NCBI RefSeq assembly: GCF_014207445.1
Contig: NZ_JACHEM010000027.1
Span: 1 to 47,596 of the forward strand
Origin: Streptomyces candidus
Lineage (GTDB): Bacteria; Actinomycetota; Actinomycetes; Streptomycetales; Streptomycetaceae
DNA: 47,596 nt
Direction: 5' to 3'
The notes beneath the pieces are model-generated. The model was not told where the DNA came from, ran no database searches, and saw nothing but the letters and a program-made list of their open reading frames with translations. A program made the translations under genes and the position numbers. Positions 25,314-33,600 of this stretch are shown one piece after another (within the stretch, counting starts at the first letter, position 1; each line of letters starts with the position of its first letter).

Positions 25314-26410
25314 GATTCGGCGCGGCCGTACTGCGGACGTACGACGGCCCGTTCACCATCGAGGACGTGCTGCACACGGGACCGGCCGAAGGCGAAGTCC
25401 TCGTCAGGATCGCAGGCTGCGGAATGTGCCGCACCGACCTCGCGGTGCGGCACTCGGCGGGCCGCTCACCCCTGCCGGCGGTACTGGGCCACGAAGGCGC
25501 GGGAACCGTGGTGCAGACAGGCGGTCCGCACACCGGCCTCAGCAACGGCGACCACGTCGTACTCAGCTTCGACTCCTGCGGCCGCTGCCGCAATTGCATG
25601 GGCGCAGCGCCCTCCTACTGCGACTCCTTCGCCCCGCTCAATCTTCTCGGTGCGCGCACCGAAACCCCCGTACGGTTCACCGACCCGGCGGGAACCGCAC
25701 TGGCCCCCCGCTGGTTCGGCCAGTCCTCGTTCGCCGCCTACGCGGTCGTCGAAGCCCGCAACGCGGTACGGGTCGACCCCTCCCTCCCCGTCGCACTGCT
25801 CGGCCCGCTGGGCTGCGGGTTCCTCACCGGCGCCGGAGCGGTCCTCAACACCTTCAGGGCCGGACCCGGCGACACCCTCGCGGTTTTCGGCGCGGGAGCG
25901 GTGGGCCTGGCCGCGGTCATGGCAGCCACTGCCTCCGGAGCGGTCACCGTGGCCATCGACCGGCACCCCGAGCGCCTGGCCCTGGCCGAACGTTTCGGCG
26001 CGACCGCGCTGCACGCCGAGACACCCCACCTGCCGACCCGTATCCGGAAACTGACCGACGGCGGCGCCCGCTACGCACTGGACACCACGGCCTCCGCCCC
26101 CCTGATCAACGACGCGCTCCAGTCCCTGCGTCCGACCGGCCACCTGGGGCTCGTGGCACGGCTGCACACCACCCTGCCCCTCCAACCGGGAGCGCTGGAC
26201 CGCGGAAGGACCCTCTCCCACCTCTGTGAGGGGGACGCGGTGCCGGGACTGCTGATCCCGCGCCTCACCGCGCTGTGGCAGGCCGGACGCTTCCCGTTCG
26301 ACCAGTTGATCCGCAAGTATCCGCTCGCCGACATCAACGACGCCGAACGGGACTGCGAAGCCGGCCGCGTGGTCAAACCCGTCCTCATCCCGCCGGACGG
26401 AGACGGATGA
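25310..26410 (+). CDS. Zinc-dependent aryl-alcohol-type dehydrogenase (MDR superfamily)
   Basis: 366 residues from the GTG 25310, overlapping the aldehyde dehydrogenase stop (GTGA), with CAGGAGGGA upstream. Catalytic zinc ligands are C40 (GCGMCRTD) and H61-E62 (LGHEGAG); the structural zinc has C90, C93, C96 and C104. The cofactor fold is VFGAGAVGLAAV at about 192-203. The block LGPLGCGFLTGAGAVLNTF is characteristic of benzyl/aryl-alcohol dehydrogenases such as XylB. It interconverts an aromatic-type alcohol and aldehyde, so a hydroxymethylfuran is a fitting substrate. The first residues VRFGAAVLRTYDGPF show the start is right. Confidence 0.9.
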   Translation: MRFGAAVLRTYDGPFTIEDVLHTGPAEGEVLVRIAGCGMCRTDLAVRHSAGRSPLPAVLGHEGAGTVVQTGGPHTGLSNGDHVVLSFDSCGRCRNCMGAAPSYCDSFAPLNLLGARTETPVRFTDPAGTALAPRWFGQSSFAAYAVVEARNAVRVDPSLPVALLGPLGCGFLTGAGAVLNTFRAGPGDTLAVFGAGAVGLAAVMAATASGAVTVAIDRHPERLALAERFGATALHAETPHLPTRIRKLTDGGARYALDTTASAPLINDALQSLRPTGHLGLVARLHTTLPLQPGALDRGRTLSHLCEGDAVPGLLIPRLTALWQAGRFPFDQLIRKYPLADINDAERDCEAGRVVKPVLIPPDGDG

Positions 26411-26483
26411 CGAGGCGGCCCCGCGCCCCGCCCCCGGGATTTGTAACTGCCCGAGCTCTGCCCTACTCGCCAACGGAGGAAAC

Positions 26484-27392
26484 GTGGTCAGTACAACCCC
26501 GAGCGACCCCGCGACGGAAGGCGTGGAAGGAGGTGTAGGGGCGACCGCCCTTCTGGTGGCCGCGGCACGTGCCATCGAGACCCACCGGCACGACTCCCTG
26601 GCCCGGGACACCTATGCGGAGCACTTCGTACGCGCCGCCCCGGCGTCTGCCGACTGGCCGGTGCGTCCGCACCAGGTTTCGGACGGGGACGCGAACCCGT
26701 TGTGGGGCCGGTTCGCCCGCTACTTCGGTCTGCGGACGAGGGTCCTCGACGACTTCCTCCTGCGCGCGGTGCACACCGGCGACGCCCGTCAAGTGGTACT
26801 TCTCGGGGCGGGACTGGACTCCCGGGCCTTCCGGCTCGACTGGCCTGCGGGCTGCGCGGTTTTCGAGGTCGAACGGGCAGGAGTGCTGGCGTTCAAGCAC
26901 CAGGTGCTCGACGGGCTCTCGGCCGTCCCCAAGGCGACACGGGTACCCGTCGCGACCGATCTCCGTGACGACTGGGCGGCAGCACTCACCGACGCCGGAC
27001 TCGACCCGACCGCACCAAGCGTCTGGCTGGCCGAGGGGTTGCTGTTCTACCTCCCACCCGCCGCCGAGACGTCCCTCATCGACACAGTGGACCGACTGAC
27101 CACCGAAGGCAGCGCCTTGGCATTCGAGGTCAAACTCGAGAAGGACCTGCTCGCATACCGCGACAGCCCGCTCTACACCACGACGGCTCAGCAGATCGGC
27201 ATCGACCTGCTCACCCTGTTCGACCCCGAGCCACGCCCCGACTCCGTGGGCCACCTCACCAGCCAGGGCTGGTCCGCGTCGGTCCACCACCCCTACGACT
27301 TCACCCGGCGCCACGGCCGCGGCCCCCTGCCCGAACAGAACGACGCCCTGGAAGGCAACCGATGGGTGTTCGCGCACAAACGCCGACCATGA
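26484..27392 (+). CDS. SAM-dependent O-methyltransferase, LCM/PPM1-like (TIGR00027 type)
   Basis: 302 residues from the GTG 26484, with GGAGGAAAC directly upstream; 73 bases after the alcohol dehydrogenase stop. Family signatures are VVLLGAGLDSRAFRLDWPAG (SAM-binding) at about 104-123, FEVERAGVLAFK, and WLAEGLLFYLPPAAE at about 173-187. This family includes leucine-carboxyl methyltransferases and polyketide O-methyltransferases. As the last gene of the run it may methylate a carboxylate (or hydroxyl) on the furan product; this is inference from position. The gene ends at 27392 and no clear gene follows for 600 bases. Confidence 0.82.
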   Translation: MVSTTPSDPATEGVEGGVGATALLVAAARAIETHRHDSLARDTYAEHFVRAAPASADWPVRPHQVSDGDANPLWGRFARYFGLRTRVLDDFLLRAVHTGDARQVVLLGAGLDSRAFRLDWPAGCAVFEVERAGVLAFKHQVLDGLSAVPKATRVPVATDLRDDWAAALTDAGLDPTAPSVWLAEGLLFYLPPAAETSLIDTVDRLTTEGSALAFEVKLEKDLLAYRDSPLYTTTAQQIGIDLLTLFDPEPRPDSVGHLTSQGWSASVHHPYDFTRRHGRGPLPEQNDALEGNRWVFAHKRRP

Positions 27393-28011
27393 CGACGCGG
27401 CCGACCGGACGCCGCACCGCTGGCGCTGTTGCCGTAGGGCCTTCACTTTAGTCCGCAGTCCCGGTGACCACATGGAAGGACACGCTTTCGGGGCAGCCGT
27501 GGCAGGCCGGCCCGTGCCGTCCGCGACCGTCGCCCAGCCGCGCTCACCCGAGGTTCAACGCCGAAGGAGCGCGACCAACTCGAAGTCGCGCTCCGGCAAC
27601 AGCCCGGCCGGCAACTCAAGGAATTCGACTCGGAAGGACTGTCCGTGCGCATCAAGCAGCCGTGCGCGTCAAGCACCGGAGGAGAAGCTTCGCCGTCCGC
27701 GGCCTCCTCCTCCCCACCTCGGCGGCCCGCGGCACCGTGGCGACATCGAGCAGTACTTCGACGCGAAAGGCACCACCGCGATCGCTGGCACGCCCGGTAC
27801 CTATGTCAGCGACGAACAAGGAAACCGACCATTTCCTCGGGACACTGGTGCTCGACCGTCGCGCCGCAGGCCTGCCCGGTCGCCTGGAGCGCCGGCTGGC
27901 TGGGGCGTGGCCGAGGTGTTACGGATCGGGCTTGAGTACCGGTCCGAGGCCTGGTGTGTGCGAACGATGCGATTGCGGGCCGCTAACGTGTGGTGACTAT
28001 GGGCATGAACT
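27393..28011. other. Region without a recognisable gene, possible decayed coding sequence
   Basis: One frame reads protein-like at 27570-27680 (ERDQLEVALRQQPGRQLKEF, then DSEGLSVRIKQ) and another at 27745-27830 (GDIEQYFDAKGTTAIAGTPG, then YVSDEQGN). Both break off quickly. They may be pieces of a dead gene, but I recognise no family. The 3' part holds the promoter region of the protease gene. Confidence 0.35.
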
Positions 28012-28590
28012 GTGCTGCTACTGGCCGCCACTTCAGTTGCCGTCGTGCTGCTGTCAGTTCCGGTACCGGTCCATGCAGCCCCGGCGCTCAGGCCGCACCT
28101 GTGCGAGGAGGGCAAGCCTGATTCACGCGGCAGGTCGTCGGTGGACGGTACGGAGCTGGCCTGGGACGGCAGCACGAAGTTCGATGACGCGCGTCGACAC
28201 GCGGCGAAGGTCTGGACGGCGGGCACCCTCAAGCAGGTGAGGATCAAACCGGACGGGGCGACGAGCTATGCGGACGTGGAGTGGAAGGACACCCACCAGA
28301 CGGGCGGCGGGTGGCTGCAGGTCTACGGCAGGTGGGACCCCAACCCCGGCACGGACTACCTCTGGATGAACGGGGCCTACCTGGATAAGGGGAAATCGCT
28401 GGGCACCGACACCCACCGCGGACAGGTCGCCGCCCACGAGCTCGGGCACGCCCTCGGGTTCTGCCACAAGGCCTACGGAACCGGCCGTTACCCCTCGCTG
28501 ATGTACCGGGTCTACGACTCGATCGCAGCCAAGAAGATCAACGCGCCGACCACGGTCGACATCAAGGGCTACCACGCACTGTGGGGATGA
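28012..28590 (+). CDS. Secreted zinc metalloprotease of the metzincin type
   Basis: 192 residues from the GTG 28012 (the nearby ATG 28005 is in a frame without a signal peptide). VLLLAATSVAVVLLSVPVPV with AHA-type cleavage near residue 22 is a secretion signal. The zinc site is AAHELGHALGFCH, matching HExxHxxGxxH with H142, E143, H146 and H152, and the Met-turn is PSLMYRVYD (M164). This is the pattern of snapalysin-like and matrixin-like proteases. A short pro-part with C31 may act as a switch, which is speculation. The stop overlaps the start of the next gene (ATGA). Confidence 0.85.
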   Translation: MLLLAATSVAVVLLSVPVPVHAAPALRPHLCEEGKPDSRGRSSVDGTELAWDGSTKFDDARRHAAKVWTAGTLKQVRIKPDGATSYADVEWKDTHQTGGGWLQVYGRWDPNPGTDYLWMNGAYLDKGKSLGTDTHRGQVAAHELGHALGFCHKAYGTGRYPSLMYRVYDSIAAKKINAPTTVDIKGYHALWG

Positions 28591-29078
28591 ACATGAACAG
28601 AAAAACCGCTGCCCTGGCAGCAGGCGGCATGGCGGCCGCAGCACTCGCAGCGGGCGGCTGGGCCGGATACCAGCACCTGGAAGAACAGGCCGGCTCCGGG
28701 CACGTGCTGCGGGGCTACGACGCCACGAACCCGGACAGCACTGCACCACTGGCCCAGCACATCTTCACCGGCAAGGTGCTGGCATTCGAGGAACGCAGGG
28801 AACTTGACCACCTCGCCACCGACATCTACCGGGTCGACGTGACGTCAGTCCTGCGCGGCGACGTACGCGGCACGGTGCGCGTCACCTTCGCCCCGGACGA
28901 AGAACCCGTCCAGCGGCTAATCGATGGCACCACGTACGTCTTCGCGACCCAGGCACGACAGGACACCGTCAAGGACGGCCAGGCCCTGCTGATTCAGGGC
29001 GAGATGAAACCCGCGGACGGAACACAGCTGACCGCCTGGAAGAAGGCTGCCGCCCTCCCCGTACAGCAACAGCAGTGA
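28587..29078 (+). CDS. Exported protein with NTR/TIMP-like pattern, coupled to the protease
   Basis: 163 residues from the ATG 28587, four bases inside the protease gene; ATG 28593 is an alternative. The N-terminus (MNMNRKTAALAAGGMAAAAL, then AAGGWAGY) is a signal peptide or membrane anchor. The rest is beta-rich: AQHIFTGKVLAFEE, ATDIYRVDVTSVLRGDVRGT, VRVTFAP, IDGTTYVFATQARQ, ALLIQGEMKPADG. The order "A-x-x-[IV]-F-x-G-x-V ... Y-x-[VF]-x-V-x-x-V-[LW]-[RK]-G-D ... G-x-x-Y-[VL]-[VL]-F-A" is that of bacterial NTR/TIMP-type OB folds, though the usual cysteines are missing. TIMPs inhibit metzincins, so an inhibitor or chaperone role toward the upstream protease is possible. Confidence 0.6.
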   Translation: MNMNRKTAALAAGGMAAAALAAGGWAGYQHLEEQAGSGHVLRGYDATNPDSTAPLAQHIFTGKVLAFEERRELDHLATDIYRVDVTSVLRGDVRGTVRVTFAPDEEPVQRLIDGTTYVFATQARQDTVKDGQALLIQGEMKPADGTQLTAWKKAAALPVQQQQ

Positions 29079-29310
29079 CCAAGGGCGCCGCAGTGCCGTG
29101 ACGTCCCGCTCCTACCCCTCACTTGGCCGCTCCAAGGCACAATCGATGTGTCTCCGCCCAGTTGGTGCACATCCCTACAGGCGTGGGCCCTCGTGGACGG
29201 GTCATGACAGGCGGGTGTATCGGCGCGGAAATACTGCCGGTGGGAACAGTCGAAGTGTTCTTGGACCTGAGCGTTCCCGGGCCGCTGGCCGCCCGACTGC
29301 CCGACGCGCG

Positions 29311-29703
29311 TCAGGGTGTTGGCGTCTCCCGTGGCTGCTTGGCGAGCAGCTGCGAGACCCGTTGGGGCGAAACGCCCAGGACTTCGGCGATATCACGTCC
29401 CGTCAGACCGTGGCCGCGGAGTGCTGCGGCTGTGCGCCGAAGTTCCGCCGCCGCCTGGAGTTGTGCCTTGTGCGCGTCGACGGTTGCCTGCGTGGCGGCC
29501 TTGACTCGTTCATTGAGCTCGGAGCCCAGGTCAACCTGCAACTGGACGCCGTGTTCGGCACCCGGCACCTGCGCGGCTTGCATGAGCCTGCGCCCGGTCT
29601 CGACCGCACCGTTCAGCCGGCCCACGTAGGCCGACTCGAGCCCCTCCATCTCCAGCATCCAGCCGGTGTCGACCCAATGGGCCACGATCCGCGGCAAGTC
29701 CAT
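29311..29703 (-). CDS. HicB-like antitoxin/regulator with C-terminal helix-turn-helix
   Basis: 130 residues from the ATG 29703. The N-terminus MDLPRIVAHWVDTGWMLEME with GLESAYVGRL and sequential helix recalls the HicB fold. A long helix follows (ERVKAATQATVDAHKAQLQA, AAELRRTAAALR), then a helix-turn-helix, GLTGRDIAEVLGVSPQRVSQ at 99-118. Comparable Streptomyces proteins are annotated as HicB-type antitoxins or sigma-like HTH proteins. No HicA toxin gene is adjacent on either side, so it is probably an orphan regulator. A palindrome overlapping its promoter region (29736-29771) suggests autoregulation. Confidence 0.65.
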   Translation of the reverse strand: MDLPRIVAHWVDTGWMLEMEGLESAYVGRLNGAVETGRRLMQAAQVPGAEHGVQLQVDLGSELNERVKAATQATVDAHKAQLQAAAELRRTAAALRGHGLTGRDIAEVLGVSPQRVSQLLAKQPRETPTP

Positions 29704-29735
29704 TCCCAACCCCCTTCTCGGCACGAGCTTAGAGA

Positions 29736-29771
29736 CTAGACCCCCTAGACAAAATAGTCCAGGGGGCCTAG
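29736..29771. promoter_or_regulatory. Long imperfect palindrome upstream of the HicB-like gene
   Basis: CTAGACCCCCTAGAC at 29736-29750 faces GTCCAGGGGGCCTAG at 29757-29771 across AAAATA; 13 of 15 positions are symmetrical. It lies 33 bases before the gene's start and on the minus strand contains TATTTT, a possible -10. It is a likely operator for the HTH protein. Confidence 0.6.
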
Positions 29772-30409
29772 ATGTTATTCGGAGACCGCCCCCGCGACCG
29801 TGCGGTGGTACGACAGCATCCGAACCGCCCGCGCGTCCCCGCAGCACCGGCCCAGCGACGACGCCAGCAGCTCCGAACGCACCCATCCGCCCGCCCGCCC
29901 GCGCTCTGCCACGGCTCTTGCAGCCGTCCCGAGTCGGCCTTGGCGACCAGCACCTGACCTGGCGCCAACCATCGGTCACGTTGGGCTGTCCCGGCCCCTG
30001 CGTGTATGCCACCGGCCCGTGGAGCCATCGTCGACAGCTCCGCCGCGGCACTCGTCAGCCGCCCCTCACTGTCCCGGCTCAACGCGTCATCAGCCGCGGT
30101 GTCGCCGTCATCGCCGGTGGAACGCCGACGCCCACTGCTGCGAGCTGATCGGCCCTCACTGACGCAGAAAGGCATCCCCGCAGGGCCGCCCCTTTGCGCT
30201 TTCTGGGGTGTCGTTGCAGCGACGTCCCAGGTCCATCCCATTGGTTCCGCGCCCGGACCAGCATCCGAACGTGCAGAGCACCGCCGGACGCGTGGTGGCG
30301 CCCCGTGGGCCTACGAGAAAGAGTCTGCACCTTGGCCTGCTTGTTCAGCTGCTTGCAGCCTTGCGACCGGACGACCCCGTACCCGCCCGGACAGACGTCC
30401 CCAGGCTTA
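29772..30409. other. Region of about 640 bases without a recognisable gene
   Basis: Frames are open on both strands, as usual at this G+C content, but none has a domain pattern. It ends at the IS5 left repeat. Confidence 0.4.
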
Positions 30410-31266
30410 GAGGTCATCTCATTTGGTTAACTCGGTATCCTGTGGGTCATGGTGGGGATCGTTGAGCGGCTGGTGCCGGACGAGTTGTGGGAGTTGTTCC
30501 AGCGGGTGGTGCCGGAGGCGCCGTCGCGGCCGCAGGGTGGTGGTCGACGTCGGCATGGTGATCGGGAGGTGCTGGCCGCGATCGTGTTCGTGGCTACGTC
30601 GGGTTGTACCTGGCAGCAGCTGCCTTCCGCGTCGTTCGGCCCGTCCGGAGCGACGGCCCATCGAAGGTTCTCCGAGTGGTCGAAAGCCAGGGTGTGGGCC
30701 AAGCTCCACTGCCTGGTCCTCGACGAACTCGGTGCCCGTGGCGAGCTGGACTGGTCGCGGTGCGCGATCGACTCGGTGAACATGCGTGCCCTGAAAAGGG
30801 GGACCTGACGGGTCCGAATCCTGTGGACAGGGGCAAGTACGGCTCGAAGATCCACCTGGTCACGGAACGATCGGGTCTGCCCATATCCGTCGGTATCTCC
30901 GGGGCCAACCTTCACGACAGTCAGGCTCTGATTCCCCTCGTGAAGGGCATCCCGCCGATCCGCTCGCGCCGCGGACGGCGACGGCGCAAGCCCGGCAAGC
31001 TCCACGCCGACAAGGGCTACGACTACGCTCACCTGCGGCGATGGTTACGCGACCGAGGCATCACCCACCGCATCGCCCGCACGGGAATCGAGTCCTCGCA
31101 ACGGCTGGGCCGCCACCGCTGGACCGTGGAACGCACCATGGCCTGGCTCGCCGGCTGCCGCCGCCTCCACCGACGCTACGAACGCAAAGCCGACCACTTC
31201 CTCGCCTTCACCAGTATCGCCTGCACCCTCATCTGCTACCGCAGACTCGCCAAATGAGATGATTTC
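30410..31266 (+). mobile_element. Complete IS5-family (IS427-type) insertion sequence
   Basis: 857 bp. The ends are inverted repeats: GAGGTCATCTCATTTGG at 30410-30426 and, reversed, GAAATCATCTCATTTGG from 31250-31266, differing at two positions. TA is duplicated on each side (30408-30409, 31267-31268). The transposase is split between two frames as expected for this group. Confidence 0.88.
30449..31257 (+). CDS. IS5-family transposase made by -1 frameshifting
   Basis: The first frame, from the ATG 30449, encodes a DUF4096-type domain (IVERLVPDELWELFQRVVPE, VATSGCTWQQLP, GATAHRRFSEW) and the first catalytic Asp in DWSRCAIDSVNMRA. It stops at 30808. Near 30797 the sequence AAAAGGGGG allows a slip of one base back, and the other frame continues KGDLTGPNPVDRGKYGSKIH, LVTERSGLPISVGISGANLH and LHADKGYDYAHLRRWL (second Asp) to RHRWTVERTMAWLAG (Glu) and stop 31257. 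The A4G5 run is the likely slippery site, a known way to express such transposases. I count the gene as intact. Confidence 0.85.
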
Positions 31267-31343
31267 TAAGAAGTCGCCGGGGGGCGCGGAGCAGGCGCGC
31301 ATACCTGCGTGCAGCCGATCGTGTGTCACGGCAGGATGAGTGG

Positions 31344-31889
31344 ATGGAACAACCACTTCACGTGCCAGAACTCACTGCTGGGGGGTTCAGTCTTCGGCCG
31401 TGGCGTCTTACGGATCTTCGACTAGTCCGCGAGGCGTCCGAGGACGACTACATTCCGTTGATCACAACCGTGCCGTCGCCCTACTCAGAGTTGGCAGCTG
31501 TCGCCTTCATCGAGCGGCAATGGGGCCGGGCGTCCGCGAGGACGGGCTATCCGTTCGTCGTCGTGAGCCCTGATGGCCGGCCGGTCGGCAATGTGGGGCT
31601 TTGGCTACGTGACTTGGAGCAGGGGCGGGCATCGTTGGGCTATTGGGTCGCCGAGTCGGCGCGTGGGCAGGGGGCGGCCGTGGCGGCGGTCAGTGCCGTC
31701 ACTGACTGGGCGTTGAGCGAACTAGGCATTCCTCGGCTGGAGCTGTATGTCGAGCCGTGGAACACGGGTTCCGTGCGTACTGCTGAGCGCGCGGGATTCC
31801 AGCGCGAGGGGCTGCTGCGGGGCTGGCAACAGGTGGGGGCCGACCGGCGGGACATGTTCATGTATGCACTGTTGAACGGCGAACGGTGA
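31344..31889 (+). CDS. GNAT-family N-acetyltransferase, RimJ/RimL-like
   Basis: 181 residues from the ATG 31344, with AGGA 7 nt upstream. The order FSLRPWRLTDLRLVREASED, FVVVSPDGRPVGNVGLW, ASLGYWVAESARGQGAAVAA (acetyl-CoA loop motif R-G-Q-G-x-A) and LELYVEPWNTGSVRTAERAG, FQREGLLRGWQ is the classic RimJ/RimL type. These enzymes acetylate N-terminal amino groups of proteins or small-molecule amines; the substrate here is unknown. It begins 77 bases after the IS5 element, whose insertion may have changed its promoter. A hairpin terminator follows. Confidence 0.9.
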   Translation: MEQPLHVPELTAGGFSLRPWRLTDLRLVREASEDDYIPLITTVPSPYSELAAVAFIERQWGRASARTGYPFVVVSPDGRPVGNVGLWLRDLEQGRASLGYWVAESARGQGAAVAAVSAVTDWALSELGIPRLELYVEPWNTGSVRTAERAGFQREGLLRGWQQVGADRRDMFMYALLNGER

Positions 31890-31896
31890 TGCTGTT

Positions 31897-31927
31897 GGTC
31901 CTGCCTGCTGTGCAGGCCGACAGGACC
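31897..31927 (+). terminator. Hairpin terminator after the GNAT gene
   Basis: GGTCCTG (31897-31903) pairs with CAGGACC (31921-31927), and inside it CCTGC (31904-31908) with GCAGG (31912-31916), leaving a CCGA bulge. It starts 8 bases after the stop codon. Confidence 0.65.
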
Positions 31928-32112
31928 GGCGCGATGGGCGAAGGTGGGCGCTGATTCGGCAGGCCTTGGCCGCCTCCTCGGCTCGGGCGCGGGTGCTGGC
32001 GAGGCGTTAGGAGTCGGTGCCGGTGCCGATGATGGTGCTACGGCTGAGCCGCATTCGAACCACTTTGCAAATTGATCCCGTTTCAATAGCACTCGGCCTC
32101 ACGATCTGCTGC

Positions 32113-32566
32113 CTATGGAACCGTATTGCGCAGGTCGGGGCGGTTCCGTGGCAGTCCGAAACCTGCCATCTCCTTCTCCTCGTAGGGCAGGAAACCCAGG
32201 CTCCGATAGAACGCGTGGTTGCGGCTTCCCTCTGGTGACGACTCATGATCCGTGGACAGAAGGGAGAATCGGCAGTGGGAGTACCGCTGCATCACATGCT
32301 CGACCAGCGCGCGGCCAACACCCGGCCTGTTGTTCGCCGGATTGACCACGACGTCCTGGACGTAACAGATGTGCTCGTCGTCGGAGACGGTCCGGGCCAG
32401 TCCGAGGAGCGTTCCCGATCCGTCTCATGCGGTGATGACGAGGTGAGAGTTCACGAGCCCGCGACAGAGCTTGTCGACGTCGCGGGTGTATCCCCCCCCA
32501 GCCGACCGAGTCGTAGAGGTTCAGCATCTCCACAGGATCGAAAACTCCCTCTTCTGCTATGAACAT
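32113..32566 (-). pseudogene. GNAT-family acetyltransferase, frameshifted with an internal stop
   Basis: The first frame from 32566 reads MFIAEEGVFDPVEMLNLYDS then VGW. In the run of eight C at 32492-32499 the frame changes, and the correct frame goes on through RDVDKLCRGLVNSHLVITA, meets a TGA near 32426, then GTLLGLARTVSDDEHICYVQ and DVVVNPANNRPGVGRALVEH, ending FYRSLGFLPYEEKEMAGFG. The acetyl-CoA motif (RPGVGRALV) is kept. Two separate lesions make it a pseudogene unless one is a sequencing fault. Homologous to small GNATs of the YhbS/ElaA type. Confidence 0.75.
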
Positions 32567-33081
32567 GTCGACCCCCTACGCGCTGGTGCCGCTTCTCACC
32601 AGCAACTCGACACCACACACGTCAGGTACGTCAAGATCGATTGGTACCGGCTCCGGCCACCTCTCGCTGGCCCTCAGCTCATGGACGGATACCGGGGACA
32701 ACGGACAGGCCATGCAACGGTCTACGAGACCCTCACGTGCGAACACCGGGCTGTCGCGCCGGGACGGCTCCCCAAGATCTGTGCCAGAACCCGGTTCTCA
32801 TGAACAGAGCCAGCCAAGTCAGTTCCGGGGTGCGCTTGAGCAGCTCCGGCGACGTCATCTCCAGGACGGTTCCCCTCCGAACGGGCCGCGCGGCCACTAC
32901 GCCCGGCCTGTTGACCACACCCTCCACGCCGCCCGCACTGCGGGTCCGGCCACCATCCCGGGCCGGGCCCGAAGCCCCGGCCGCGAGCGGTTGAGCCTGC
33001 CGCCACGATCAGGAGTCCGCGTGTGCGCCCGGGCCCGGTCCATGGCATGGGGTCGGGCACACACATCGCCTTTGCGGTGTC
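32567..33081. other. Region of about 500 bases with no clear gene
   Basis: A short minus-strand frame at 32733-32885 reads MTSPELLKRTPELTWLALFM and RTGFWHRSWG, which looks protein-like, but it is only about 50 codons long and I recognise nothing. Nothing else is seen. Confidence 0.35.
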
Positions 33082-33285
33082 CTAGTCGGCGGGTTCCGGT
33101 GGAATGCGGGTGGTGAGCTGCTGGGCAAACCAGTGCGCTTCCTCGGCGAGTTCGTCGTCCTCGGCAGCGATGACCTGCAGCAGACGCAGCAGGTCATGGC
33201 TTTCAGAGAGGGTGAGCAAGGGCAGCAGCGGACCGGCGTTCTCTGCAGCACCGTGCGCGGGTGGAGTGGTCTGGGGGAGAGTCAT
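33082..33285 (-). CDS. Small hypothetical protein
   Basis: 67 residues from the ATG 33285: a flexible start (MTLPQTTPPAHGAAENAGPL) and a helical, acidic part (LPLLTLSESHDLLRLLQVIA, AEDDELAEEAHWFAQQLTTR). GGAGG lies very close to the ATG (two bases), so the in-frame GTG nine bases upstream may be used instead. Codon use supports coding. Small proteins of this kind are frequent in Streptomyces; the function is unknown. Confidence 0.5.
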   Translation of the reverse strand: MTLPQTTPPAHGAAENAGPLLPLLTLSESHDLLRLLQVIAAEDDELAEEAHWFAQQLTTRIPPEPAD

Positions 33286-33524
33286 GACCTCCACAACGCC
33301 TACAGCGGTGCCCGGATACGCACCGGTACGCCAACGGAGTCCCCAGGGAGATCCCGCACACCCCCTGGGCGCCTGGGCGCCCCGGTGGAAGGCACGGCCG
33401 TTGTCGGACCCTGTCCGTAGCCTTGGCTGGAGTACCTGAGACAGGAGCGCACGTGGCCCGCAAGCGCTGCGGTCACCCGAGGGCACGGGCACTGACCGGG
33501 GCCGCGCCCCAAACGGGGGTGCCT

Positions 33525-33542
33525 CTATGTTCTTCGTCAAGG
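33525..33542. repeat. 18-bp motif shared with 3840-3857
   Basis: CTATGTTCTTCGTCAAGG; the other copy has C at the seventh position. Each copy lies on the downstream side of an IS110 transposase remnant (here 500 bases away, there 30), so it may come from the element's end. Confidence 0.45.
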
Positions 33543-33600
33543 GGTGGGCAGCTTCTGCCCGGGGTTCGATCTTCTCTGTGAGGCATGAGACTGTCTGGTC

